From NCBI GenBank assembly GCA_964383465.1, contig CAYLGT010000028.1:1-5976 (forward strand): a stretch of 5,976 bases of DNA, written 5' to 3'. The stretch comes from CAYLGT01 sp964383465 (GTDB lineage Bacteria > Patescibacteriota > Saccharimonadia > Saccharimonadales > Saccharimonadaceae). Position numbers and translations under genes: made by a program. Shown here piece by piece: positions 1 through 5,383 of this stretch; within the stretch, counting starts at the first letter, position 1, and the number at the start of each line of letters is the position of its first letter. The notes beneath the pieces were generated by a model. It was not told the DNA's origin, made no database searches, and was given only the letters and a program-made list of their open reading frames with translations.

Positions 1-818
1 GAGGAGCTTGCAGGGCTAGACGGTGTTGGCATACTTGAGGGTTGTGAGCCCGATGCTTCTGATGTGTCAGTAACACTGCCATCTTCGCTGACAGTGACGG
101 TGACTGGAGGTTCGAAGCTGCTGATCTGAGAACTGACGAGATCTTTTTCCTGAGCGGTGGTCTGCACTTCGGGGCGGGCGTCATCGGTAATACCGGCTTC
201 TTTTGCGAGCTCTTTGTCGAGTAGCGCGTTTATGTCGACAGCTGGAGTTGTGGGGTCACCAAGCGGTTGGATAACACGTGTTTTGAGGCTTGCGGGTTGT
301 GGCGCCGAGCTCACCGAGGGCGCTGGAGCTGGTGCGGCTGGGGCCGGAGAACTTGGTGCTGGCGCTGAGGGAGCCGCTACAGGAGTAGGTGCGGGTACTG
401 GTGGTGCGGCTGCGGGAGCGCCGGCAGCAGGAGCTGCGCTAGCAGGTGCTTGATCTTCGAGTACTTCGTGGACGACGCGTACAACATCTTCGATACCTAC
501 TTGTGATTTAACCAAGTAGCGGTCTGCACCCAGTGACTCACCGCGCTGACGTTGCTCTTCTGAGCTGAGGGCGGTCATCATGATAACCTTGATGTTTTTC
601 GTTTCAGTGGTTGAACGCAAGATGTCGAGCATATCGAAGCCGCTGATTTTTGGCATCATCACGTCACTTACGATGAGCTGTGGACGTTCTTTTATGGCCA
701 TCGCCAGAGCTTCTTCACCATCACCGGCGGATACGATGTCGTACCCCTCGGCGAGCAAGCGTACGCCATAAATCTCGCGCAAACTTTTGTCGTCTTCGAC
801 AAGCATAATCTTTGTCAT
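1..818 (-). CDS. Response regulator: CheY-like receiver with long Ala/Pro tail (C-terminus beyond window)
   Basis: The frame is open from the ATG at 818 to the left edge (272 complete codons), so the C-terminus is missing. Residues 1-122 are a receiver domain: acidic pair E8/D9/D10, phospho-acceptor D52 in a SDVMMP motif, switch residue T82 and conserved K104 in LVKSQ. A linker almost entirely of Ala and Pro (about 124-176) follows, then a short predicted helix (about 194-209, DINALLDKELAKE) and a Ser/Thr/Pro/Glu-rich stretch to the edge. No winged-helix or other output domain is visible in the part seen. GGAGG lies 4 nt before the ATG. The gene starts 36 bp after the histidine kinase gene on the same strand, so the two probably form a co-transcribed cognate pair, with D52 receiving phosphate from the kinase. 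The receiver call is secure; how it signals onward is unknown. Confidence 0.93.
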   Translation of the reverse strand, partial: MTKIMLVEDDKSLREIYGVRLLAEGYDIVSAGDGEEALAMAIKERPQLIVSDVMMPKISGFDMLDILRSTTETKNIKVIMMTALSSEEQRQRGESLGADRYLVKSQVGIEDVVRVVHEVLEDQAPASAAPAAGAPAAAPPVPAPTPVAAPSAPAPSSPAPAAPAPAPSVSSAPQPASLKTRVIQPLGDPTTPAVDINALLDKELAKEAGITDDARPEVQTTAQEKDLVSSQISSFEPPVTVTVSEDGSVTDTSEASGSQPSSMPTPSSPASS

Positions 819-854
819 ATTACCTCCACTTTAACAAACTTATGCATAAAAAAG

Positions 855-2507
855 CTATACCTTTGCGACCTCAGGTTGTGCTGCGGGTTGATTTGCTTGC
901 TGTAAAGCTATTTCAACTTCTTCTTTACTGAGGCGAGGTAACTCTATCGTAAAGGTACTTCCTTTGCCGTACTCGCTCTCTACGTTTAGCTGTCCGCCCA
1001 TGGTTTCGGTCAGGCGACGCGACAGATATAGCCCGAGTCCGGTACCGCCTATTTCGCGGGTGTCGCTGTTGTCTACACGATAGAATTTTTGGAACAAATG
1101 AGGTATGTCTTCGGCAGGTATGCCAATACCACTGTCCTGTACGCTCACGACGATTCGGTCGTTGGTGCCGTTCACGTCGACCGTGATCGAGCCTTCTTTG
1201 GTGTATTTTAGGGCGTTTTCTATGAGGTTACTAAACACTTCGCGTAAGTGGTTTGGGTCGACCCGACCATAGTAAATCGGGCTGACTGTCTGTCCGGCTC
1301 CAATGGTCTGGTCTGGTTTAAAGATGAGGTTGAGACCTTTTTCAGCTGCATGCTGTGTGAAGTCGGCCAGTATAGACCTGGTACGGGCGGTAATGTCGAT
1401 GACAGAGGGGTCGTTGCCGAGGCGTCCATCTTCAACTTTTGAGATGTCGAGCAGGTCCTGGAAGAGCTGTCCGAGGTGTTGTGCGGCCTCGTGCGCCTTT
1501 TCGAGATAACTTCGTGCTTTGTCGTCTATGACGGCGGTTTGAGGATTGAGCGCAAGCCCTAGGTAGCCTTCGATAGCTGCAACCGGTGTACGCATTTCGT
1601 GACTTGCCGTGCTGATAAATTCAGCCTGTTCTCTTTCTTCGGCGTGCTGCGCCGTGATGTCACGAAAGACGACGATTGCCCCCGCTCCAACTTCACCGAG
1701 CGGCGAAGCAAGTACTGAGATGAGCAGTTTTTTACCCGACACGGTTCTCAGGCCGAGTTTGTCGGTGATGACCGCTTCGTTGGTTTTGAGACACTGCTGC
1801 ACAGGGTCCAGGGCCTCATCGACGAGCGCGTCTTTGTTGTCGATGATCTTTAGGACTGACCGATAGTCCAGCTTTACTGCGTCCTCCTTGCCCCATCCAA
1901 CGATGCTTTGAGCGGCTGGGTTAATGAGCTGGATAATACCTTTGCCATCGATCACTACGACGCCGTCGGCGATTGCGTTCACGATGATACCTGACTTGTT
2001 GGATTCTTGGCTCAGTTCTTGGGCGAGGACAGAGACCGCACTGCCCCCGTGTTCGCCAGTTTGAAGCCGTCGGGTCCAGATGAGATAGCTAACGACGAGT
2101 GGCAATATGAGTGTTAGGCCAGTGATCACCCATTCGTTGGTATCTATAGCGTTTGTTCCTAGCAGATACGAGACAAAGCCAGCGAGCAGTATGAGTGTAG
2201 GAAGGAGTGACTTGAAGCCGATCAGAGCGCTGAAAATACCTGCCAGCATCCACAAAATGACATACGGAGAGTGAATACCGCCCGATGCAGCCGTCGCGGC
2301 CAATGTCGATGCTTGCATGCCGAGTACGACGATGAGTGTCACGTACTGGTTACGTCGATCGCGCCGTTGCAAAATCAGCCCGACGAGCGCTGTCACAAAG
2401 CTGAAGGCGAGTAGCCCCAGCACGAGATACTCGTAGTCTAGCGGAACACCAAAGGTGCTGAGCGTCGTCTGGCTGACTCCCCATAAAACAGCGATAATGC
2501 CGCTCAC
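855..2507 (-). CDS. Membrane-bound sensor histidine kinase (multi-TM, PAS, HisKA, HATPase_c)
   Basis: 550 aa from a GTG at 2507 to TAG. Residues 1-146 hold about six hydrophobic segments (roughly 2-14, 27-47, 54-73, 82-98, 100-117, 127-146) with short loops and no large outside sensor domain, so sensing is probably within or at the membrane. Residues about 171-285 form a PAS domain (NAIADGVVVIDGKG start, FRDIT end). The phospho-acceptor is H303 in SHEMRTP. The ATPase domain shows the N box NLIENALKYT (427-436), G1 DSGIGIP (458-464), F box LFQKFYR (471-477) and G2 GGTGLGLYL (487-495), so kinase activity is expected. The tail (525-550) is Ala/Gln/Pro-rich. The architecture resembles the PhoR/ResE/WalK class. 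The partner is the receiver gene 36 bp downstream. The start is uncertain: the frame stays open upstream and the GTG lies inside a hydrophobic stretch (see findings). Confidence 0.95.
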   Translation of the reverse strand: MSGIIAVLWGVSQTTLSTFGVPLDYEYLVLGLLAFSFVTALVGLILQRRDRRNQYVTLIVVLGMQASTLAATAASGGIHSPYVILWMLAGIFSALIGFKSLLPTLILLAGFVSYLLGTNAIDTNEWVITGLTLILPLVVSYLIWTRRLQTGEHGGSAVSVLAQELSQESNKSGIIVNAIADGVVVIDGKGIIQLINPAAQSIVGWGKEDAVKLDYRSVLKIIDNKDALVDEALDPVQQCLKTNEAVITDKLGLRTVSGKKLLISVLASPLGEVGAGAIVVFRDITAQHAEEREQAEFISTASHEMRTPVAAIEGYLGLALNPQTAVIDDKARSYLEKAHEAAQHLGQLFQDLLDISKVEDGRLGNDPSVIDITARTRSILADFTQHAAEKGLNLIFKPDQTIGAGQTVSPIYYGRVDPNHLREVFSNLIENALKYTKEGSITVDVNGTNDRIVVSVQDSGIGIPAEDIPHLFQKFYRVDNSDTREIGGTGLGLYLSRRLTETMGGQLNVESEYGKGSTFTIELPRLSKEEVEIALQQANQPAAQPEVAKV

Positions 2508-2575
2508 TAAAGCGGCAATCTCGCAAACTCGGCGATACCAAAAGGTCGCAACTGATGATGAAGTTTCTATGATGC

Positions 2576-2583
2576 CCTTCCTT
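2576..2583 (-). promoter_or_regulatory. Candidate ribosome binding site for an upstream start of the histidine kinase
   Basis: Read on the minus strand this is AAGGAAGG. Its AAGGA core lies 8 nt before an in-frame ATA (2570) and 5 nt before an in-frame ATC (2573). The frame from either codon runs without a stop into the kinase gene. The GTG at 2507 has only a weak GCGAGA upstream. If this site is used, the kinase gains 21 or 22 residues and initiates at a non-AUG codon, or an ATG has been lost through a sequence error. Confidence 0.4.
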
Positions 2584-2617
2584 TTTCTCCCTTCAAGTAT
2601 ACCGAAGCAAAAGCATT

Positions 2618-2869
2618 TTAGCGAGAGATACTCAGCAGGTTCCAGGCGCTCGAGTCAACTTCCTGGCGAAGGCGAAACAGCGACTCACCATCCGTCAGGT
2701 CGAATAGGCGCACCATGCTGTTGCCGCGCTTGATACAGTAACGCATACCGCGGTCCAAGAACGTGTAGGTTCGGCCTTCGAACTCGATTCGCTTTGGAAC
2801 GGCGTCAAAGTTTCGGTCGAACCACAGGGCTGTTACGCTGACATTTTTGTTGATAGGTTTCTTGGTCAT
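2618..2869 (-). CDS. Small protein of unknown function (83 aa)
   Basis: I do not recognise a family. The chosen start is the ATG at 2869, which has GGAG 7 nt upstream; the longer frame to 3022 lacks a ribosome binding site and its extra 51 residues look non-coding. The protein is soluble (no membrane segment, no signal peptide), basic and rich in aromatic residues. After a short polar N-terminus (MTKKPINKN), residues about 25-83 alternate hydrophobic and charged residues (RIEFEGRTYTFLDRG, then MVRLFDLTDGESLFRLRQ), as in a small beta-sheet domain. It ends in SAWNLLSISR. A single Cys (C45) makes zinc binding unlikely. It is the first gene before the histidine kinase on the same strand, with a gap of 110 bp or as little as about 45 bp if the kinase starts upstream, so co-transcription is plausible. 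A role in the signalling system is only a guess. Confidence 0.75.
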   Translation of the reverse strand: MTKKPINKNVSVTALWFDRNFDAVPKRIEFEGRTYTFLDRGMRYCIKRGNSMVRLFDLTDGESLFRLRQEVDSSAWNLLSISR

Positions 2870-2908
2870 AACACTTCTCCGTTGTAGATATAAAGATATA
2901 TAAAAATA

Positions 2909-2938
2909 ACTGACATAGTGACCGTGTGATCTGTCAGT
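2909..2938. repeat. Inverted repeat ACTGACA-N16-TGTCAGT, candidate operator
   Basis: Perfect 7-bp arms at 2909-2915 and 2932-2938, separated by 16 bp, about 40-70 bp upstream of the ATG of the 83-aa gene and next to the AT-rich block that probably holds its promoter. Arm spacing of roughly two helical turns fits a dimeric regulator, for example the response regulator encoded further along the operon. One 7-bp repeat can also arise by chance. Confidence 0.35.
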
Positions 2939-2962
2939 GGACGATTGGTGGAGGTGAACTAC

Positions 2963-3037
2963 GTGGCTTCGGCTGGCGAGACGTCCGGGTCGCGAGCTAG
3001 TACCGAGGTAGTTAAGTGTCATGGGCTAGGCCCATAA
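2963..3037 (+). CDS. Possible 24-codon small ORF with a well-placed ribosome binding site
   Basis: GTG at 2963 to TAA at 3035-3037. GGAGG (2950-2954) lies exactly 8 nt upstream, better placed than for several real genes here. The peptide begins MASAGETSGSRAS and has no hydrophobic segment. The stop codon sits at the foot of the hairpin at 3021-3035. No plus-strand promoter is evident and the next plus-strand gene is more than 500 bp away, so a leader-peptide role is unsupported. It may be chance. Confidence 0.15.
   Translation: MASAGETSGSRASTEVVKCHGLGP
3021..3035. repeat. Short hairpin ATGGGC-TAG-GCCCAT
   Basis: Perfect 6-bp arms around a 3-nt loop. On the plus strand it is followed by AAATTTGTT, on the minus strand by no T run, so it is at best a poor terminator. 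It may be part of a structured RNA or a protein-binding site. Confidence 0.4.
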
Positions 3038-3050
3038 ATTTGTTATGACT

Positions 3051-3082
3051 TGTGAGTGGAAATCCCGTGGGAAGTACTCACA
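3051..3082. repeat. Inverted repeat TGTGAGT-N18-ACTCACA with inner TCCC/GGGA
   Basis: Outer arms of 7 bp (3051-3057 and 3076-3082) enclose a second short inverted pair, TCCC (3063-3066) and GGGA (3069-3072). The nested symmetry is more suggestive than a lone repeat. It lies between the truncated minus-strand gene and the 83-aa gene, so it could be a leader or 3'-end structure or a binding site. Function unknown. Confidence 0.4.
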
Positions 3083-3163
3083 TAGCTAGTACTAAGTATA
3101 GAAACATCAAGCACGTCTGTAAGTCTTGTTTTTGCTAATTTTGAGTGTGAAAACAGCAAACAC

Positions 3164-3263
3164 NNNNNNNNNNNNNNNNNNNNNNNNNNNNNNNNNNNNN
3201 NNNNNNNNNNNNNNNNNNNNNNNNNNNNNNNNNNNNNNNNNNNNNNNNNNNNNNNNNNNNNNN
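3164..3263. other. Assembly gap (100 Ns)
   Basis: Exactly 100 undetermined bases, a customary scaffolding placeholder, so the true length may differ. Any reading frame drawn through it is artificial. It removes the C-terminal part of the minus-strand membrane protein that starts at 3469. Confidence 0.98.
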
Positions 3264-3469
3264 TCGAAGCGCTCACGAGGCAGATATGTCCGGTCGCTGT
3301 CGTGTTGACCGACGTAGTGGCCTAGGAAAAACACCGCGCCGAGGACGATGAGAGTCGCAACGGCGATACCGATGAGTTGCCATGTGTCACGAGACTTTGT
3401 TGTGACTGCTTTTGTAACAGCTGGTTTGGTGACTTTTTCTTGGGCTTGGGGTGATTCTTGCTTTGGCAT
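3264..3469 (-). CDS. Small single-pass membrane protein, truncated by the assembly gap
   Basis: Start ATG at 3469, with a modest GGTGA a few nt upstream; a longer frame from about 3523 adds an unconvincing N-terminus and no better ribosome binding site. 68 residues are readable. Residues 1-29 are polar and Lys/Thr/Gln-rich (starting MPKQESPQAQEK), about 30-52 form one membrane helix (WQLIGIAVATLIVLGAVFFL), and a charged stretch ending DRTYLPRERF follows. Positive charges before the helix predict the N-terminus inside and the C-terminus outside. The rest is lost in the Ns. Beyond the gap, one frame stops at 3107 and another at 3043, and neither can be assigned. No family recognised. It is divergent from the single-pass protein at 3579, which has a similar topology. 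Confidence 0.7.
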
Positions 3470-3514
3470 GATATCACCGTTGTAGCACCCTACCACTGAG
3501 AATATGCTGAGATA

Positions 3515-3544
3515 TTGTTGCAAGTACCCCGCACTTTGGATTAT
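3515..3544 (+). promoter_or_regulatory. Candidate promoter for the gene at 3579
   Basis: TTGTTG (3515-3520) and GATTAT (3539-3544) are separated by 18 bp in the 109-bp divergent region between the starts at 3469 and 3579. The match to a sigma-70 promoter is partial, but the position (about 35 bp before the start) is right. No clear counterpart for the minus-strand gene was found. Confidence 0.25.
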
Positions 3545-3578
3545 TGTGAATTTATAGAAAAAAGGAGGAGTTACGGTA

Positions 3579-4364
3579 GTGAAAGATATACAAAGTGCTC
3601 AGTCTGGGCAGAACAAGATAGTGCTGATTGCTATTGTCGCAGCCATTGTGCTTGCCGGCGTGGGCGGGTGGTGGTTTTTCATGAGGTCAGATAACGCCGT
3701 CATCGTCGCGAATACTCCCGCAGCTAAGGCTGCCGTGGAAAGCTGTAAAAAAGCGATCAACGATAACGACCTCTGTAAGTTCTTTGGCAGCTGGAGTGAA
3801 AATCAGAAGTTTGCAGTAGATATGCTTTCGGCGTCGAACGGTGCTTCGATGAGAAGCACTTACAAAGTTGACGGTGACAAGATGTACATCAAGACCGACG
3901 GCGAAATGGCTATGGAGATGATCACCATAGGTGATGACACCTACACTAAGGCGGGTGATGTTTGGTGGAAGAAAACAACCAAGTCCGACACCCCGGCTGC
4001 TGCAGTAGATCCTAAGGTGGCAGATCGTGATCAGTTCAAGTTTGACGAACCTACCACAGACACCACGACGAGTCCTCAGTACAAAAAGCTCGGTAAAGAA
4101 GCTTGCGGCAAGTTTACCTGCTTTAAGTATGAGATGGTTGATCCAACCGCTGGCTCTGAGACTATGTACCTCTGGTTCGATGACAGTAAATACTTGATGC
4201 GCAAGATGAGCGTAGAAAGCAAAGACGGCTCGCGCATGGAACAGACCTACACCTACGAGAACGTGTCGGTCGAGGTACCATCCCCCGTCAAGGAGCTAGC
4301 CGACAACCAGTACATCATCCCTGGGCAGAGCGAACCAGTAACGATGCCAGACTTCGGGCAATAA
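3579..4364 (+). CDS. Single-pass protein with extracytoplasmic, LolA/LppX-like domain
   Basis: 261 aa from a GTG at 3579, supported by a strong GGAGGAG (3564-3570) 8 nt upstream. Residues 1-12 are polar, about 13-35 form one membrane helix (IVLIAIVAAIVLAGVGGWWFF), and about 40-261 are hydrophilic and probably outside the cell as an anchored domain. There is no lipobox cysteine. The middle has beta-strand patterns (STYKVDGDKMYIKTDGE; DDTYTKAGDVWWKK) and the end has YLWFDDSKYLMRKMSVES followed by TYTYENVSVEVPSPV. This resembles the repeated strand pattern of LolA/LppX-type lipoprotein-binding domains, where a line on the residual sugar- or lipid-free ligand is typical. Four cysteines (C56/C66 and C176/C181) could form two disulfides. 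The family call rests on pattern only. The gene stands alone, ending at a strong terminator. Confidence 0.85.
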   Translation: MKDIQSAQSGQNKIVLIAIVAAIVLAGVGGWWFFMRSDNAVIVANTPAAKAAVESCKKAINDNDLCKFFGSWSENQKFAVDMLSASNGASMRSTYKVDGDKMYIKTDGEMAMEMITIGDDTYTKAGDVWWKKTTKSDTPAAAVDPKVADRDQFKFDEPTTDTTTSPQYKKLGKEACGKFTCFKYEMVDPTAGSETMYLWFDDSKYLMRKMSVESKDGSRMEQTYTYENVSVEVPSPVKELADNQYIIPGQSEPVTMPDFGQ

Positions 4365-4377
4365 AAAAGCCACGTAT

Positions 4378-4415
4378 ACTAAAAAACGCTTCAGGTTGCT
4401 GAGGCGTTTTTTAGT
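4378..4415. terminator. Bidirectional intrinsic terminator between convergent genes
   Basis: A 17-bp stem (4378-4394 with 4399-4415) has one G-T wobble and the 4-nt loop GTTG. Its outer part is A6 on one side and T6 on the other, so each strand yields a GC-richer hairpin followed by a U run. It lies 13 bp after the stop of the plus-strand gene. Its right arm contains the TAA stop (4411-4413) of the convergent Nudix gene. Confidence 0.93.
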
Positions 4416-5046
4416 TGGTAGTGACAATTTCACTGGTGATATGTGTTTCCTTGTGAGTGGCCAGATAGTCTGTGAGCTCTTTGAACCCGGGTACGATGTC
4501 TTCTGGGTGCAGACTGTCAGGTTTTGCCCAGAAACAGGCCGCTGATGGCACTTCGCTTGTTAGCTCCATCTGAAATAGCACGACGAGGCGATGCGTTTCA
4601 GGAGTCAGGACAAAGGTGTTGCCTAGATAATGGAGCGGCGCTACGAGGCCTACTTTTTCTTCCAGTTCGCGCTTTGCGGCGTTCTGAATACTCTCGCCCA
4701 TATGCAGCATGCCGTGAGGAAGGCTGACTTTTCCTAGGTTTGGTTGCCGGTCCCACTTGTAGAACAAGTACTCGCCTGCAGCGTTTTTTGCGACAAGTGC
4801 CACAAGTATCTGGGGTTGTTCACGAGTTTTTTGAGTCTTGAGGCTTTGCCGGCTGACATAGGTGAGCCCTTTTTCGCTCAGTCTATAGCTGGTTTCATGT
4901 TTTTCAACCAACCCTTCTTTCATGAGGCCTTTGAGATGGTACATGAACAGGTTCCCTTCGACATCTCGAGGTTTGAGGTCGGTGTAGCGACAGGTTTGTT
5001 TGCGTGTCAGCTCGCCAAGAATGTGGGTTTGGATCCAGCTATGCAT
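4411..5046 (-). CDS. Winged-helix DNA-binding domain fused to a divergent Nudix domain
   Basis: 211 aa from the ATG at 5046. Residues about 1-65 look like a winged helix: HILGELTRKQTCRYTDLKP, then a recognition-helix-like GNLFMYHLKGLMKEGLVEK and a wing ending YRLSEKGLTYV. Residues about 78-211 are a Nudix fold with box G112-x5-E118-x7-R126-E127...G133. The box reads RELEEKVGL, so the last metal-binding glutamate of REUxEExGU is K131. NrtR-type and related Nudix regulators have lost catalysis and sense nucleotide-like ligands, so a regulator is plausible; residual hydrolase activity is not excluded. The frame is open to 5442, but that part is antisense to the genes at 5143-5620 and looks non-coding. 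No ribosome binding site precedes 5046, so the mRNA may be nearly leaderless, or a TTG/GTG between 5052 and 5097 is used. Divergent from a second Nudix operon. Confidence 0.85.
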   Translation of the reverse strand: MHSWIQTHILGELTRKQTCRYTDLKPRDVEGNLFMYHLKGLMKEGLVEKHETSYRLSEKGLTYVSRQSLKTQKTREQPQILVALVAKNAAGEYLFYKWDRQPNLGKVSLPHGMLHMGESIQNAAKRELEEKVGLVAPLHYLGNTFVLTPETHRLVVLFQMELTSEVPSAACFWAKPDSLHPEDIVPGFKELTDYLATHKETHITSEIVTTN

Positions 5047-5058
5047 GGTCAACAATTT

Positions 5059-5086
5059 TTGAGTCAAAAAACCTTGCTTATATAAC
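5059..5086 (+). promoter_or_regulatory. Candidate promoter for the zinc-ribbon/Nudix operon
   Basis: TTGAGT (5059-5064) and TATAAC (5081-5086) with a 16-bp spacer match a sigma-70 promoter at 4/6 and 5/6 positions. Transcription would start near 5093, giving a leader of about 50 nt to the GTG at 5143. The -10 lies next to the palindrome TTATATAA (5078-5085), which could also serve as -10 for the divergent gene starting at 5046. Confidence 0.35.
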
Positions 5087-5142
5087 GTTTCGAACACTTT
5101 TACTATATCACTGTACCTTGAAAATTCGGGAAAGGAAGCCAG

Positions 5143-5382
5143 GTGAAGATCGTGAAGGTTGTGACGGCAAAGCCGTTCGAATACCCGTTTACGTGTAAGT
5201 GTGGGTCGGAGTTGGTAGCCGAAGCAGCCGATGTTCGCTATGGGGACTTCGGATGTGGTTATGCAGATGACCACGACTGGAAGTATTACGTGACCTGTCC
5301 AGTGTGTAGTCGGGACCACCAGTTGCGGCATGACGTCGTGCCGCCCAACGTTCAGCAGATGGCTCGAGCGAAGCGAGGATGA
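5143..5382 (+). CDS. Small CxC...CPxC (zinc-ribbon-like) protein, copy 1
   Basis: 79 aa from the GTG at 5143, with AAAGGAAG just upstream; the N-terminus MKIV matches that of the next gene, which supports this start. Cysteines C18 and C20 (TCKCGS) and C52 and C55 (TCPVC) form two knuckles about 31 residues apart, as in a zinc ribbon; C38 is extra and absent from copy 2. Between them is the shared LVAEAADVRYGDFG, after them RDHQLRHDVVPPNV. There is no membrane segment. It resembles uncharacterised small zinc proteins; no enzyme motif is visible. It is the first gene of a tight plus-strand operon: copy 2 begins 1 bp after its stop. A nucleic-acid or protein-binding role would be typical of ribbons but is not shown. 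Confidence 0.85.
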   Translation: MKIVKVVTAKPFEYPFTCKCGSELVAEAADVRYGDFGCGYADDHDWKYYVTCPVCSRDHQLRHDVVPPNVQQMARAKRG

Positions 5383-5383
5383 C

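Larger units (their letters stand above)
2870..3163. other. Gene-poor region with inverted repeats, up to the assembly gap
   Basis: No convincing protein gene is seen here. The part next to the 83-aa gene (2880-2910) is strongly AT-rich and probably holds the minus-strand promoter, but no clean -35/-10 pair stands out. About 2940-3000 is clearly GC-richer. The region contains three inverted repeats (2909-2938, 3021-3035, 3051-3082), a 9-bp direct repeat AGCTAGTAC at 2995-3003 and 3084-3092, and complementary arms AACTAC (2957-2962) and GTAGTT (3008-3013). The end of the truncated minus-strand gene may reach into 3043-3163, but the frame across the Ns cannot be known. Confidence 0.6.

Noticed and set aside
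157..453. 98-aa Gly/Ala-rich plus-strand frame
   Set aside because: It is the antisense of the Ala/Pro linker of the response regulator; the low-complexity codons keep several frames open.
815..844. 10-codon ORF between the kinase and the regulator, with its stop overlapping the regulator start
   Set aside because: No ribosome binding site of its own, and such short frames are expected by chance.
2870..3022. N-terminal extension of the 83-aa protein
   Set aside because: It crosses the AT-rich promoter-like block, has no ribosome binding site at 3022 and an unlikely composition; the ATG at 2869 has GGAG at good spacing.
2940..3110. tmRNA, RNase P RNA, SRP RNA or tRNA
   Set aside because: The expected conserved elements (TPsiC arm with CCA end, the RNase P core motifs, the SRP apical loop) were not found by eye on either strand.
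3126..3308. Frames drawn through the N block on either strand
   Set aside because: They consist largely of undetermined residues and continue only because Ns contain no stop codons.
4744..5085. 113-aa plus-strand frame
   Set aside because: It lies wholly antisense to the winged-helix/Nudix gene, which has clear domain motifs; no ribosome binding site.
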